Of a stretch of 64,000 nt of DNA, positions 16,701 to 23,632 are shown piece by piece (the stretch's first letter is position 1; every line of letters begins with the position of its first letter). Source of the stretch: Dyadobacter arcticus (GTDB lineage: Bacteria; Bacteroidota; Bacteroidia; Cytophagales; Spirosomataceae); NCBI RefSeq assembly GCF_011762185.1, contig NZ_JAASQJ010000004.1, positions 186,001 through 250,000 of the forward strand, read 5' to 3'. A model generated the notes under the pieces. The model did no database searches and had not been told where the DNA came from. It worked only from the letters and a program-made list of their open reading frames with translations. Both the position numbers and the translations under genes were made by a program.

Positions 16701-16950
16701 TGGAACAGCATGGACTGGAAAGGGACCATTCAGTGAAAATAATAGCTTGAATACGCAGATCATTGGTAGTGAAGACGATCCATTTAGAGCAACTGTTACT
16801 AATTTCAAAAATCCATACTTAATGGGTTACGGAGCAGGCGTGAGAACGACACTGTTCGGATTCTATGCGAAATTCGATTACGCATGGGGAGTTGACAATG
16901 GATATACCAATAAAGCAATTCCTTACGTAACATTAGGTTACGATTTTTGA
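13741..16950 (+). CDS. TolB-like beta-propeller protein fused to outer-membrane barrel
   Basis: A 1069-residue exported protein. After a signal peptide (LLAVLGSFTKSIAQ, cleavage near residue 28) residues about 35-280 resemble a gluzincin (peptidase MA-like) domain: LPEWFMSGTAAYISEGW is present but the usual HExxH helix upstream is lacking, so peptidase activity is unlikely. Residues about 300-560 form WD40/TolB-type propeller repeats (VSPDKKFTAVSEIKNGRYKV, DISHDGTMLAVSADKGGQND). After a Ser/Pro-rich linker, residues about 680-1069 look like a surface-antigen (BamA/Omp85-like) barrel, ending in aromatic YVTLGYDF as outer-membrane proteins do. Role unknown; the assembly suggests a cell-envelope function. 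Last gene of the cmk unit. Confidence 0.82.
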   Translation: MSIRFIHKFTLTVGLLAVLGSFTKSIAQRYPSQETFGKNRVQYKTFSWKIFKTTNFEIYHYQGGTALAKLTAQYAESEFDKITDILGWTPYSRVKIFLYNSPAELEQSNMGLSTLDNLNEQKLDLSQSRVEVAYTGDQIGFRKKLVKDISLLFVYDMLYGGNMKEALQSSLLLTLPEWFMSGTAAYISEGWSPELNDYMRDFFKNRNVRKPTLMTGNDATLIGHSIWNYIAERYGRDKISDILNLTRIIRTEQTSITSTLGIQSYNRFLRDWRAYYLNQNKNAEQFYADPNPTWKYKLNEFSASDASAVIKVSPDKKFTAVSEIKNGRYKVYLFDSESGSKKIIRQGKLDFIGGRAKTQPPLLGWSKNNTLAILASENDRKNFYLYENLGTKKVKIKLKRNIRGLDQIVDMDISHDGTMLAVSADKGGQNDLFLISVARASALPLTNDLYDDLSPRFVQGSSRRVVFSSNRPLDSLGTGDKGSYKSITSPFTIFEHDGIPKSENLLKLVQADTKTKILPVYADDNDLVYLSNGKGVNNLFRYNRATSTNTQITNYIQSIRNADLTIKSGGALAYTYLNDGYYTAAFKNGFDINTIVNTPSLSAIATNPSGDPKAPVLKSDSVSVAKPNEAPKLVLKDDEVDIDNYQFDEDVLKTFESRRNRGTFPTAPSALSRSKVTRENIAVKGPYAYKGLFITNDASSDWRIDPIRGFGYAQSISMNDLLENHIIKAGLFISSNFRNSDLFAEYSNNTYRVDFGVRIDRKSLYVDTEGAPQKYRFNQLMFTASYPFSTTSRFSLSPMYASTRMIDVYILPNPDLASSYGGLRSEYVFDNTRVNGMNMMEGTRFKLRYDMYQGFTNGNESFNRISLDFRHYQKIHRDLILAVRASASHSGGKAPKQNILGGMENWLGNKKETRMGDNPLNFQKDNRDIFFADFATNLRGFNLNRLSGTSYMLLNAELRIPLVKYLYRGAITSSFLRNFQIVGFGDIGTAWTGKGPFSENNSLNTQIIGSEDDPFRATVTNFKNPYLMGYGAGVRTTLFGFYAKFDYAWGVDNGYTNKAIPYVTLGYDF

Positions 16951-16992
16951 TCAAAAACATCAGTATAAATATATTCTGAAACGGTTATAAAG

Positions 16993-17024
16993 ATGGCAAG
17001 AGATGATGTCTCCTGCCATTTTTC
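16993..17024 (+). terminator. Intrinsic terminator after the TolB-like gene
   Basis: An 11-bp stem (atggcaagaga at 16993-17003 with tctcctgccat at 17009-17019, one mismatch) encloses a 5-base loop and runs straight into five T residues. It overlaps the most upstream in-frame ATG of the next reading frame (17003), supporting a downstream start for that gene. Confidence 0.8.
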
Positions 17025-17056
17025 GTATCTATAAAGCAGTTTTTTTAACTAATTGC

Positions 17057-17977
17057 ATGAACACACATTACACAGTGATCCGCTTATGTCTTTTGTGTAT
17101 TGCCGCCGCTGCCACCCTGGGATCGGCACTCGCGCAAAGAGAAGTTTTATACGAGCAATACGTCCAAAACCCGATGTCCATTAATCCGGGATTTACAGGT
17201 GTTAGGGAGACCTTCAATATGACGGCGATGTTCAGGAGAAAATGGTTCAACATACCCAATTCTCCGTCCAGCCAAACATTTGCCGCTGATGGGACATTCG
17301 CTTCTGGCAAATTCGGCATTGGGTTTCAGGCATTGAATGACCAAACCAGTTACTTCACCACCACGGGTTTGTCAGCAAGCTTCGCCTTTCATTTAGGTAT
17401 TTCCGATGATTGGAAACTTGGCCTGGGCGCTCAGGGCGGTATCAACGTTTTGCCAGTTTCCGATCTTTCATTCAATAGTACAAACCGTGCGCTTGGCAGT
17501 TTCGGGTTGGGTGCATGGCTTCGTTCCGACAAGCTATATCTTGGAATTTCAAAACCGGAATTGTTGTCCCAGACATTTGGAAATCAGGCTATCAATAATT
17601 TTTACAGACGTCCATTGTATGTGATGGCAGGCGGAAGCTATGATCTCAGTGAGGACGTCATGATGCTTCCGCATATACTTTTTATTCAGGAAAAGGACCA
17701 TAAGTTGCGGGTTGATTTTGGCTCCCGTTTCTGGTTTAATGAAAAAGTTGGGATTGGCGCTTCGTATCGGATTGGAGGAGGTTATAATTCATTTTCTGCA
17801 AAGGTCGACTACCTTCAATTGTCTGCCGAAGTGCAGGTTGGGAGAAATGTCAGGCTGGGTTATTTCTACAGTACCAGGCAGGTTGAACAGATCTACACGT
17901 CATATTCAGGTCCGAAAGGAATTCATGAGCTGATGCTGAAATTTGTACCAAACCCCAATGGATTTCAGAAATATTAA
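17057..17977 (+). CDS. PorP/SprF-family type IX secretion membrane protein
   Basis: A 306-residue outer-membrane protein of the PorP/SprF family, whose members work with the type IX secretion/gliding machinery. Diagnostic segments are YEQYVQNPMSINPGFTGVRE at the N-terminus of the mature protein, MFRRKWFNIPNSPSSQTFAA and the barrel end LRLGYFYSTRQVEQIYTSYSG. Residues 1-26 from the ATG at 17057 form a good signal peptide ending in GSALAQ; an in-frame ATG at 17003 lies in the preceding terminator and would put extra residues before it. No gldKLMN or porV genes are nearby, so this is one of the scattered paralogues typical of Bacteroidota. Confidence 0.9.
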   Translation: MNTHYTVIRLCLLCIAAAATLGSALAQREVLYEQYVQNPMSINPGFTGVRETFNMTAMFRRKWFNIPNSPSSQTFAADGTFASGKFGIGFQALNDQTSYFTTTGLSASFAFHLGISDDWKLGLGAQGGINVLPVSDLSFNSTNRALGSFGLGAWLRSDKLYLGISKPELLSQTFGNQAINNFYRRPLYVMAGGSYDLSEDVMMLPHILFIQEKDHKLRVDFGSRFWFNEKVGIGASYRIGGGYNSFSAKVDYLQLSAEVQVGRNVRLGYFYSTRQVEQIYTSYSGPKGIHELMLKFVPNPNGFQKY

Positions 17978-18054
17978 GGGTTCGGAAAGCGTTGAGAGCG
18001 TTTTTAGGAACAAGTTAAAAGGAGAATTTATTCGTAATGTTTACATAACTCTCG

Positions 18055-18062
18055 TACCTTTG
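18055..18062 (+). promoter_or_regulatory. Candidate -7 element of sucA
   Basis: tacctttg matches TAnnTTTG exactly and ends 28 bases before the sucA ATG, which leaves a short leader. The -33 region has no clear TTG. Confidence 0.45.
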
Positions 18063-18090
18063 TTCGATCAATGAAATACTCACTTTTGTG

Positions 18091-20853
18091 ATGGATAAAT
18101 ACACATATATAGCAAATTCCGACGCCGCTTATATTGACGAATTATACAATTCTTATAAGCAGGATGCCTCTTCGGTAGACGAAGGATGGCAGAAATTTTT
18201 TGAAGGTTATGACTTTTTTCAAAAGTACCCCGTTAACGGTAACGGACATACAAATGGGGTTGCAAATGGCAAGGAAACGGCTTCAACTGCAAAGGTAGAT
18301 CCTTCCCGCATTCGCAAAGAAATGGAGGTTGTCCATCTGATCCGCGGTTATCGGTCAAGAGGTCACCTGGTTTCCACGACAAATCCGATTCAGAAAAGAA
18401 AGGACCGACAACCACAACTGGATATCGCAGATTTTAATTTGGGAGCCGAAGATCTGGAAACGGTTTTCGAAGCCGGAGTTGAAGTCTTTGGAAGGCCGGC
18501 AACGCTTCGTGAGATCGTCGATTCACTAAAAACGATTTATACAAGAAATATTGGTTTCGAATACCTCTACATCCGGGACCGCGAACAAAAAAGCTGGCTT
18601 CGTAAGAAAATTGAAAAGGAAGCATTGAATATGACTTTCTCTATTGACGAGAAAAAGCATATTCTCTCCAAGCTCAATGAAGCCGTTGTTTTTGAAAATT
18701 TCCTTCATACAAAATACCTTGGACAGAAGCGTTTCTCGCTCGAAGGAGGTGAAACAACAATTCCTGCACTCGACGCTATGATCAACAAAGCCGCAGAAAT
18801 GGGCGTTGTGGAAGTGATGATCGGTATGGCGCACCGTGGCCGTTTGAATGTTCTTGCCAATGTGATGCAAAAGACATACGGACAGATTTTCAACGAGTTC
18901 GAAGGAAATTTGCCCGATCAGGTGTGGGGTGATGGTGATGTGAAATACCATATGGGTTTCGCCAGCCAGATTATTACCAAAGAAGGTAATAAAGTACATC
19001 TTAAACTTGCACCCAATCCATCTCACCTTGAAGCCGTTAATCCGGTTGTGGAAGGTTATATCCGCGCCAGGGCAGACGGAATGTATGATAGTGATTATGA
19101 CCGTGTTTTGCCTGTTCTTATACATGGCGACGCGGCGGTAGCTGGTCAGGGAATTGTGTACGAGGTTACGCAAATGTCGGCCCTGAATGGATATTATACT
19201 GGTGGAACGATCCACTTCGTAATCAATAATCAGGTAGGTTTCACCACTGACTTTATTGATGCAAGATCAAGCATCTATTGCACTGATGTCGCTAAAATCG
19301 TCGATGCACCTGTCCTCCACGTTAATGGTGACGATCCGGAGGCAGTTGTTTTCTGTATGCGTCTGGCCGTTGAGTATCGTCAAAAGTTCAATAAAGATAT
19401 TTTTATAGATATGGTTTGTTATCGCCGTCATGGTCACAATGAGGCGGATGAACCGAAATTCACGCAGCCGGTTTTGTACAAATCGATTGAAAACCACCAG
19501 AATCCACGCGAAATCTATCAGAAAACGCTGGCTGAACGTGGAGATGTTGATGCGCAGCTGGCAGCCAATATGGATAAGGAATTCAAACAGCTTCTTCAGG
19601 AGCGTTTGGATATGGTAAAGCAAAAAGCTTTGCCCTATACATTGCCGAAGTTGGAACAACAGTGGCACAGCCTTCGCAAATCCAAACCAGAAGATTTTGA
19701 GAAATCGCCTGAGACCGGTGTGCCTCTCGAAACGTTAGAAAAAATTGGTAAAGCATTAATATCAACTCCTGAGAATTTCAGCCGCTTAAAGCAAATAGAT
19801 AAGCTACTGAAAGATCGGGAGCAGATGATATTTGATAAAAAAGAGGTGAACTGGGCAACTGCTGAATTGCTTGCCTATGGTTCTATTCTCGTGGAGGGGA
19901 ATATTGTTCGGTTAAGTGGGCAGGACGTTCAACGCGGCACATTCTCTCACCGTCACGCCGTCCTGCGGGATGTAGAAACAAACGATGCATATAGCAATCT
20001 TGAGCATATTCAGGAAGGCCAGGGGCCATTCATGATTTATAACTCATTGCTTTCCGAGTATGGCGTTTTAGGTTTTGAATTTGGGTATTCAATGGCCAAT
20101 CCAAATGCCTTGGTAATATGGGAAGCGCAGTTTGGTGACTTTGCAAATGGTACCCAGGTGATCATCGATCAATTTGTTACATCCAGCGAAACCAAGTGGG
20201 ACCGTTGGATAGGTCTGGTGATGTTGCTGCCGCATGGATATGAAGGCCAAGGTCCTGAACATTCCAATGCACGTCCGGAACGCTATTTGCAGCTTTCTGC
20301 AAACTACAATTTGATTGTCGCGAATGTCACGACTCCTGCTAATTTCTTCCATTTGCTGCGCAGGCAACTCAAATTTCCGTTCCGGAAGCCGTTGGTGGTG
20401 ATGTCGCCAAAGTCAATGTTGAGGCACCCTTTGTGTGTATCTTCGATGGATAGCCTTGTGAATGGATCGTTTCAGGAGACTATTGGGGATAATTTTGCAG
20501 TTCCTGAAAAGGTCACAAAAGTGTTATTTTGTACAGGAAAGCTGTATTACGAGCTTTTTGAAAAACAACAGACGGATAAGCGAGATGATGTTGCGATTAT
20601 TCGTCTTGAGCAAATGCATCCGTTCCCGCAAAGTCAGATTGACGCGCATTTAAGTAAATATGAAAATGCAAGTGCGTTTTGGGTGCAGGAAGAGCCGTTC
20701 AACATGGGTGGATGGACGTTTATGCTGAGAATGTATAAAGGTGCCAAACCACTCCAGGTTATTGCAAGACAATCAAGCGCTTCTCCGTCCACTGGATTCT
20801 CAAAAATCCATGCGAAAGAACAGGCAGAGATTATTAACAGGGCTTTTGAATAA
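18091..20853 (+). CDS. sucA: 2-oxoglutarate dehydrogenase E1 component
   Basis: Thiamine-diphosphate-dependent decarboxylase of the TCA-cycle 2-oxoglutarate dehydrogenase complex. The 920-residue protein has the N-terminal YIDELYNSYKQDASSVDEGW segment thought to contact E2, a low-complexity linker (GNGHTNGVANGK), then catalytic motifs GMAHRGRLNVLANVMQK, HGDAAVAGQGIVYE and NNQVGFTT, and the transketolase-like pyrimidine half including GTFSHRHAVL and YLQLSANYNL. Start taken at ATG 18091 rather than the GTG one codon earlier. sucB follows after 49 bases. Confidence 0.97.
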   Translation: MDKYTYIANSDAAYIDELYNSYKQDASSVDEGWQKFFEGYDFFQKYPVNGNGHTNGVANGKETASTAKVDPSRIRKEMEVVHLIRGYRSRGHLVSTTNPIQKRKDRQPQLDIADFNLGAEDLETVFEAGVEVFGRPATLREIVDSLKTIYTRNIGFEYLYIRDREQKSWLRKKIEKEALNMTFSIDEKKHILSKLNEAVVFENFLHTKYLGQKRFSLEGGETTIPALDAMINKAAEMGVVEVMIGMAHRGRLNVLANVMQKTYGQIFNEFEGNLPDQVWGDGDVKYHMGFASQIITKEGNKVHLKLAPNPSHLEAVNPVVEGYIRARADGMYDSDYDRVLPVLIHGDAAVAGQGIVYEVTQMSALNGYYTGGTIHFVINNQVGFTTDFIDARSSIYCTDVAKIVDAPVLHVNGDDPEAVVFCMRLAVEYRQKFNKDIFIDMVCYRRHGHNEADEPKFTQPVLYKSIENHQNPREIYQKTLAERGDVDAQLAANMDKEFKQLLQERLDMVKQKALPYTLPKLEQQWHSLRKSKPEDFEKSPETGVPLETLEKIGKALISTPENFSRLKQIDKLLKDREQMIFDKKEVNWATAELLAYGSILVEGNIVRLSGQDVQRGTFSHRHAVLRDVETNDAYSNLEHIQEGQGPFMIYNSLLSEYGVLGFEFGYSMANPNALVIWEAQFGDFANGTQVIIDQFVTSSETKWDRWIGLVMLLPHGYEGQGPEHSNARPERYLQLSANYNLIVANVTTPANFFHLLRRQLKFPFRKPLVVMSPKSMLRHPLCVSSMDSLVNGSFQETIGDNFAVPEKVTKVLFCTGKLYYELFEKQQTDKRDDVAIIRLEQMHPFPQSQIDAHLSKYENASAFWVQEEPFNMGGWTFMLRMYKGAKPLQVIARQSSASPSTGFSKIHAKEQAEIINRAFE

Positions 20854-20902
20854 AATTCCTATAAATTTTAGATTTTAATTCGATAACAAGATTGCACGTA
20901 AA

Positions 20903-22543
20903 ATGGCTGAAATTGAGATAAAAGTACCGCCTGTTGGCGAGTCAATTACCGAAGTTACAATAGGAAACTGGTTCAAAAATGACGGCGATTTTGTAAAAAT
21001 GGATGAGGTCATTTGCGGGCTTGATTCTGACAAGGCAACATTTGAGCTGACTGCGGAAGCAGAAGGTGTTTTGCATATCAAGGCGCAGGAAGGGGATACC
21101 CTGAACATTGGTGACATGATTGCAACGATTGAGTCTTCCAACGGGGCTTCACAGCCCGCAGCTCCAAAGCAAGAGGCAGCGGCTCCGCAAAATGCTGCGC
21201 CTGTTGAACCCGCCGCCGAAAAGTTGGAAGATAAAGCCGCTGAACCTGCGGCGGCCGCCCCAATTGCTGCCGCGCCATCGGGTGCCGCGCCAGTTGCTGC
21301 CGCACCGGGTAAAGCCTACGAAATGAAGGTGCCTGCGGTAGGCGAATCGATTACGGAGGTTACCATTGCTTCTTGGAGTAAAAAAGATGGCGATCATGTG
21401 GAAGTGGATGAAATCCTCTGCGAACTGGAATCGGATAAAGCCACATTTGAACTGCCCGCAGAAGCCGCCGGCACATTAAAAATTGTTGGAAAAGAAGGTG
21501 ATATCCTGGCTATTGGGGCTGTCATATGCACTATTGAACCGGGAGCCGGTGCTCCCGGAGCTACGGCTCCGGAAGCTACAACAGCCGCTTCTTCGCAACC
21601 AGCCGCATCAAACGCTCCTGCTGCTTCTTCGGATAAAGGTTATAATGAAAAACACGCATCTCCTGTCGCCGCTAAAATTCTTGCGGAAAAAGGAATTGAT
21701 CCAAAAGATGTGAATGGGTCGGGTTCGGGCGGCAAGATCATGAAAGACGACGCTTTGAAAGCGGGTAGCAAACCTGCTTCTGCGCCTCAGCCGGCCAGTG
21801 CGCCTGCAAAAGCAGCACCCGCAGCCTCGGCTCCGGTGGGAGCGAGAAGTCAGCGTCGCGAGAAAATGTCTTCGCTTCGTAAAACCATCGCACGCCGCCT
21901 TGTTGCAGTTAAGAACGAAACGGCCATGCTAACCACTTTCAATGAAGTGGATATGAAGCCTGTGATGGACTTGCGCAATAAGTTTAAAGACAAATTCAAG
22001 GAAAAACATGAAGTAGGTCTTGGGTTCATGTCATTCTTCGTGAAGGCGGTGACTGTCGCTCTGAAAGACTTCCCAGTCGTTAATGCTAGCATAGACGGTG
22101 AGGAAGTGGTTTATAATGATTTCAGCGATATTTCGGTAGCTGTTTCAACGCCTCGCGGATTGGTGGTACCGGTTATCCGTAACGCGGAAACATTGTCATT
22201 TGCGGCCATTGAAAAGGAAATCGTTCGCCTTGCAGTACGTGCACGTGATGGTAAGCTGGGACTTGACGAAATGTCGGGTGGCACATTTACCATTACCAAT
22301 GGCGGAACATTCGGGTCAATGCTGTCAACACCAATCATCAATGCGCCGCAATCGGCTATTCTCGGGATGCATAACATTGTTGAACGTGCGGTAGTGGTTG
22401 AGGGTCAAATCGTCGTACGTCCGATTATGTACGTGGCACTTTCCTACGATCACCGTATTATCGACGGGAAAGATTCGGTTAGCTTCCTGGTTCGTGTTAA
22501 ACAGCTTTTGGAAGATCCGATGAGACTGTTACTGGATATGTAA
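20903..22543 (+). CDS. sucB: Dihydrolipoyl succinyltransferase (E2) with two lipoyl domains
   Basis: E2 core of the 2-oxoglutarate dehydrogenase complex, 546 residues. Two lipoyl domains are present, about residues 1-75 and 135-210, each with the lipoylated lysine in DSDKATFEL or ESDKATFEL, joined by Ala/Pro-rich linkers. A peripheral-subunit-binding domain follows (HASPVAAKILAEKGIDPKDV, about 250-285), then the acyltransferase domain with the DHRIIDGKDS active-site motif near the C-terminus. Typical proteobacterial SucB has one lipoyl domain and about 400 residues; the extra domain accounts for the length. The GC- and Ala-rich linkers create spurious antisense frames. No E3 gene is adjacent. 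Specificity for succinyl transfer is taken from linkage to sucA. Confidence 0.95.
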   Translation: MAEIEIKVPPVGESITEVTIGNWFKNDGDFVKMDEVICGLDSDKATFELTAEAEGVLHIKAQEGDTLNIGDMIATIESSNGASQPAAPKQEAAAPQNAAPVEPAAEKLEDKAAEPAAAAPIAAAPSGAAPVAAAPGKAYEMKVPAVGESITEVTIASWSKKDGDHVEVDEILCELESDKATFELPAEAAGTLKIVGKEGDILAIGAVICTIEPGAGAPGATAPEATTAASSQPAASNAPAASSDKGYNEKHASPVAAKILAEKGIDPKDVNGSGSGGKIMKDDALKAGSKPASAPQPASAPAKAAPAASAPVGARSQRREKMSSLRKTIARRLVAVKNETAMLTTFNEVDMKPVMDLRNKFKDKFKEKHEVGLGFMSFFVKAVTVALKDFPVVNASIDGEEVVYNDFSDISVAVSTPRGLVVPVIRNAETLSFAAIEKEIVRLAVRARDGKLGLDEMSGGTFTITNGGTFGSMLSTPIINAPQSAILGMHNIVERAVVVEGQIVVRPIMYVALSYDHRIIDGKDSVSFLVRVKQLLEDPMRLLLDM

Positions 22544-22562
22544 CATCATAACATTAGTTCAA

Positions 22563-22595
22563 AGCAGAGTTTGGGAGACCAGACTCTGCTTTTTT
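22563..22595 (+). terminator. Intrinsic terminator of sucAB
   Basis: agcagagt (22563-22570) pairs with actctgct (22583-22590), extended inward by tgg/cca, and is followed by a run of six T residues. It lies between sucB and the convergent MazG-like gene. Confidence 0.85.
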
Positions 22596-22608
22596 GCTTT
22601 CCAGACAT

Positions 22609-22935
22609 TCAAATTAGCTTTGGATTCTCTTTGTGCCTTTCTTTATCCCGATCCGTTTTTTTCTCAAGATTTTTCTCAAATGCTTCTGTCAGGTTAATCC
22701 CAGTTTGATTGGCCAGGCAGATCAGTACCCATAATACATCTGCCATTTCATCGCCCAGGTCTTTTCCCAGATCTGATTTCTTAAAGGATTGATCTCCATA
22801 AGTCCTGGCCATAATTCGGGCCAATTCGCCCACTTCTTCGGTGAGGATCGTCATGTTGGTGAGTTCGGAAAAGTAACGGACGCCGTATGTTTTGATCCAG
22901 CTATCGACTTGATTTTGAGCTTCTTGGATAGACAT
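22609..22935 (-). CDS. MazG-like nucleotide pyrophosphohydrolase
   Basis: A 108-residue all-alpha NTP pyrophosphohydrolase of the MazG/dUTPase-like superfamily. The Mg-binding motif is split as usual: ILTEEVGELARIMAR and LGDEMADVLWVLICLAN. Such short forms hydrolyse non-canonical or excess nucleoside triphosphates; the exact substrate is unknown. It follows dtd by 15 bases on the same strand, so both are likely co-transcribed in a small quality-control operon. Confidence 0.9.
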   Translation of the reverse strand: MSIQEAQNQVDSWIKTYGVRYFSELTNMTILTEEVGELARIMARTYGDQSFKKSDLGKDLGDEMADVLWVLICLANQTGINLTEAFEKNLEKKTDRDKERHKENPKLI

Positions 22936-22950
22936 TTCTGAATAAGTGAT

Positions 22951-23403
22951 TTATATTCTGTTTTTTGAATCGATAATGATGGTCACGGGACCGTCGTTGA
23001 GGAGGGCTACTTTCATATCGGCACCAAATATTCCGCATTGAATGGGTCTTCCAATTTCTTTTTCGAGTAAACGAATCATTTCCTCATATAATGGTATTGC
23101 AGCTTCCGGCTTTGCTGCTTCAATGAAAGAAGGTCGGTTTCCCTTTTTAGTACTGGCATGAAGGGTGAATTGACTGATCAACAGAATGTCACCAGACACC
23201 GATTTTAGATCCAGGTTCATCTTCCCTTCATCGTCGCTGAAAATCCGCAGACCTACGATTTTCTTTCCAAGCCATTCGATATCTTCATTTGTATCGAGAT
23301 GTGTAATGCCCAATAGAACCAAGAATCCCGTCTTAATTTCCCCATTCACTATTTCGTCAATGGTTACCGATGCGCTGCTGACGCGCTGGACTACTGCAAT
23401 CAT
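22951..23403 (-). CDS. dtd: D-aminoacyl-tRNA deacylase
   Basis: Removes D-amino acids (and misacylated glycine) from tRNA. The 150-residue protein has MIAVVQRVSSASVTID at the N-terminus, the catalytic SQFTLHAS motif near the middle and the cross-dimer motif as NDGPVTIIIDSK at the C-terminus (GPVT). Length and order match the DTD family. Upstream gene of a pair with the MazG-like pyrophosphohydrolase. Confidence 0.96.
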   Translation of the reverse strand: MIAVVQRVSSASVTIDEIVNGEIKTGFLVLLGITHLDTNEDIEWLGKKIVGLRIFSDDEGKMNLDLKSVSGDILLISQFTLHASTKKGNRPSFIEAAKPEAAIPLYEEMIRLLEKEIGRPIQCGIFGADMKVALLNDGPVTIIIDSKNRI

Positions 23404-23433
23404 GAGAATAAAACTATCATTAAAAACTTATAT

Positions 23434-23441
23434 CAAAAATA
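23434..23441 (-). promoter_or_regulatory. Candidate -7 element of dtd
   Basis: On the minus strand this reads tatttttg, an exact TAnnTTTG match about 31 bases upstream of the dtd start. No convincing -33 element accompanies it. Confidence 0.4.
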
Positions 23442-23550
23442 GGGGTAATTGATTCGGTTCTATCTTTTCGGGAAAAGCTTTGCTTGAAGCAGCCATTTGC
23501 AGGCACGTCATCATAAGAATATGCCAATACCACTTAGTAATTTTAAAGTT

Positions 23551-23586
23551 ATTTCGTAAACCAAAATAGAATATATTCTACGAAAT
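23551..23586. promoter_or_regulatory. Nested palindrome upstream of the esterase-GH5 gene
   Basis: A perfect 14-bp palindrome tagaatatattcta (23567-23580) lies inside the 8-bp inverted repeat atttcgta (23551-23558) / tacgaaat (23579-23586). It ends 46 bases before the ATG of the secreted enzyme gene. The dyad symmetry and position suit an operator for a dimeric regulator, but no regulator gene is adjacent. The arms are not followed by a T-run, so termination is less likely. Confidence 0.4.
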
Positions 23587-23632
23587 GTTTAGATTCGATT
23601 AGTCTTATATTGGTTACTCATCAGAACGATAT

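Noticed and set aside
18526..19215. 229-codon open frame antisense to sucA
   Set aside because: It lies wholly inside the well-supported sucA coding sequence on the other strand, shows no family resemblance and has no ribosome-binding or promoter support.
21078..21397. Several overlapping frames on both strands in the sucB linker
   Set aside because: The Ala/Pro-rich linkers between lipoyl domains have skewed, stop-poor codons that open spurious frames; sucB itself explains the sequence.
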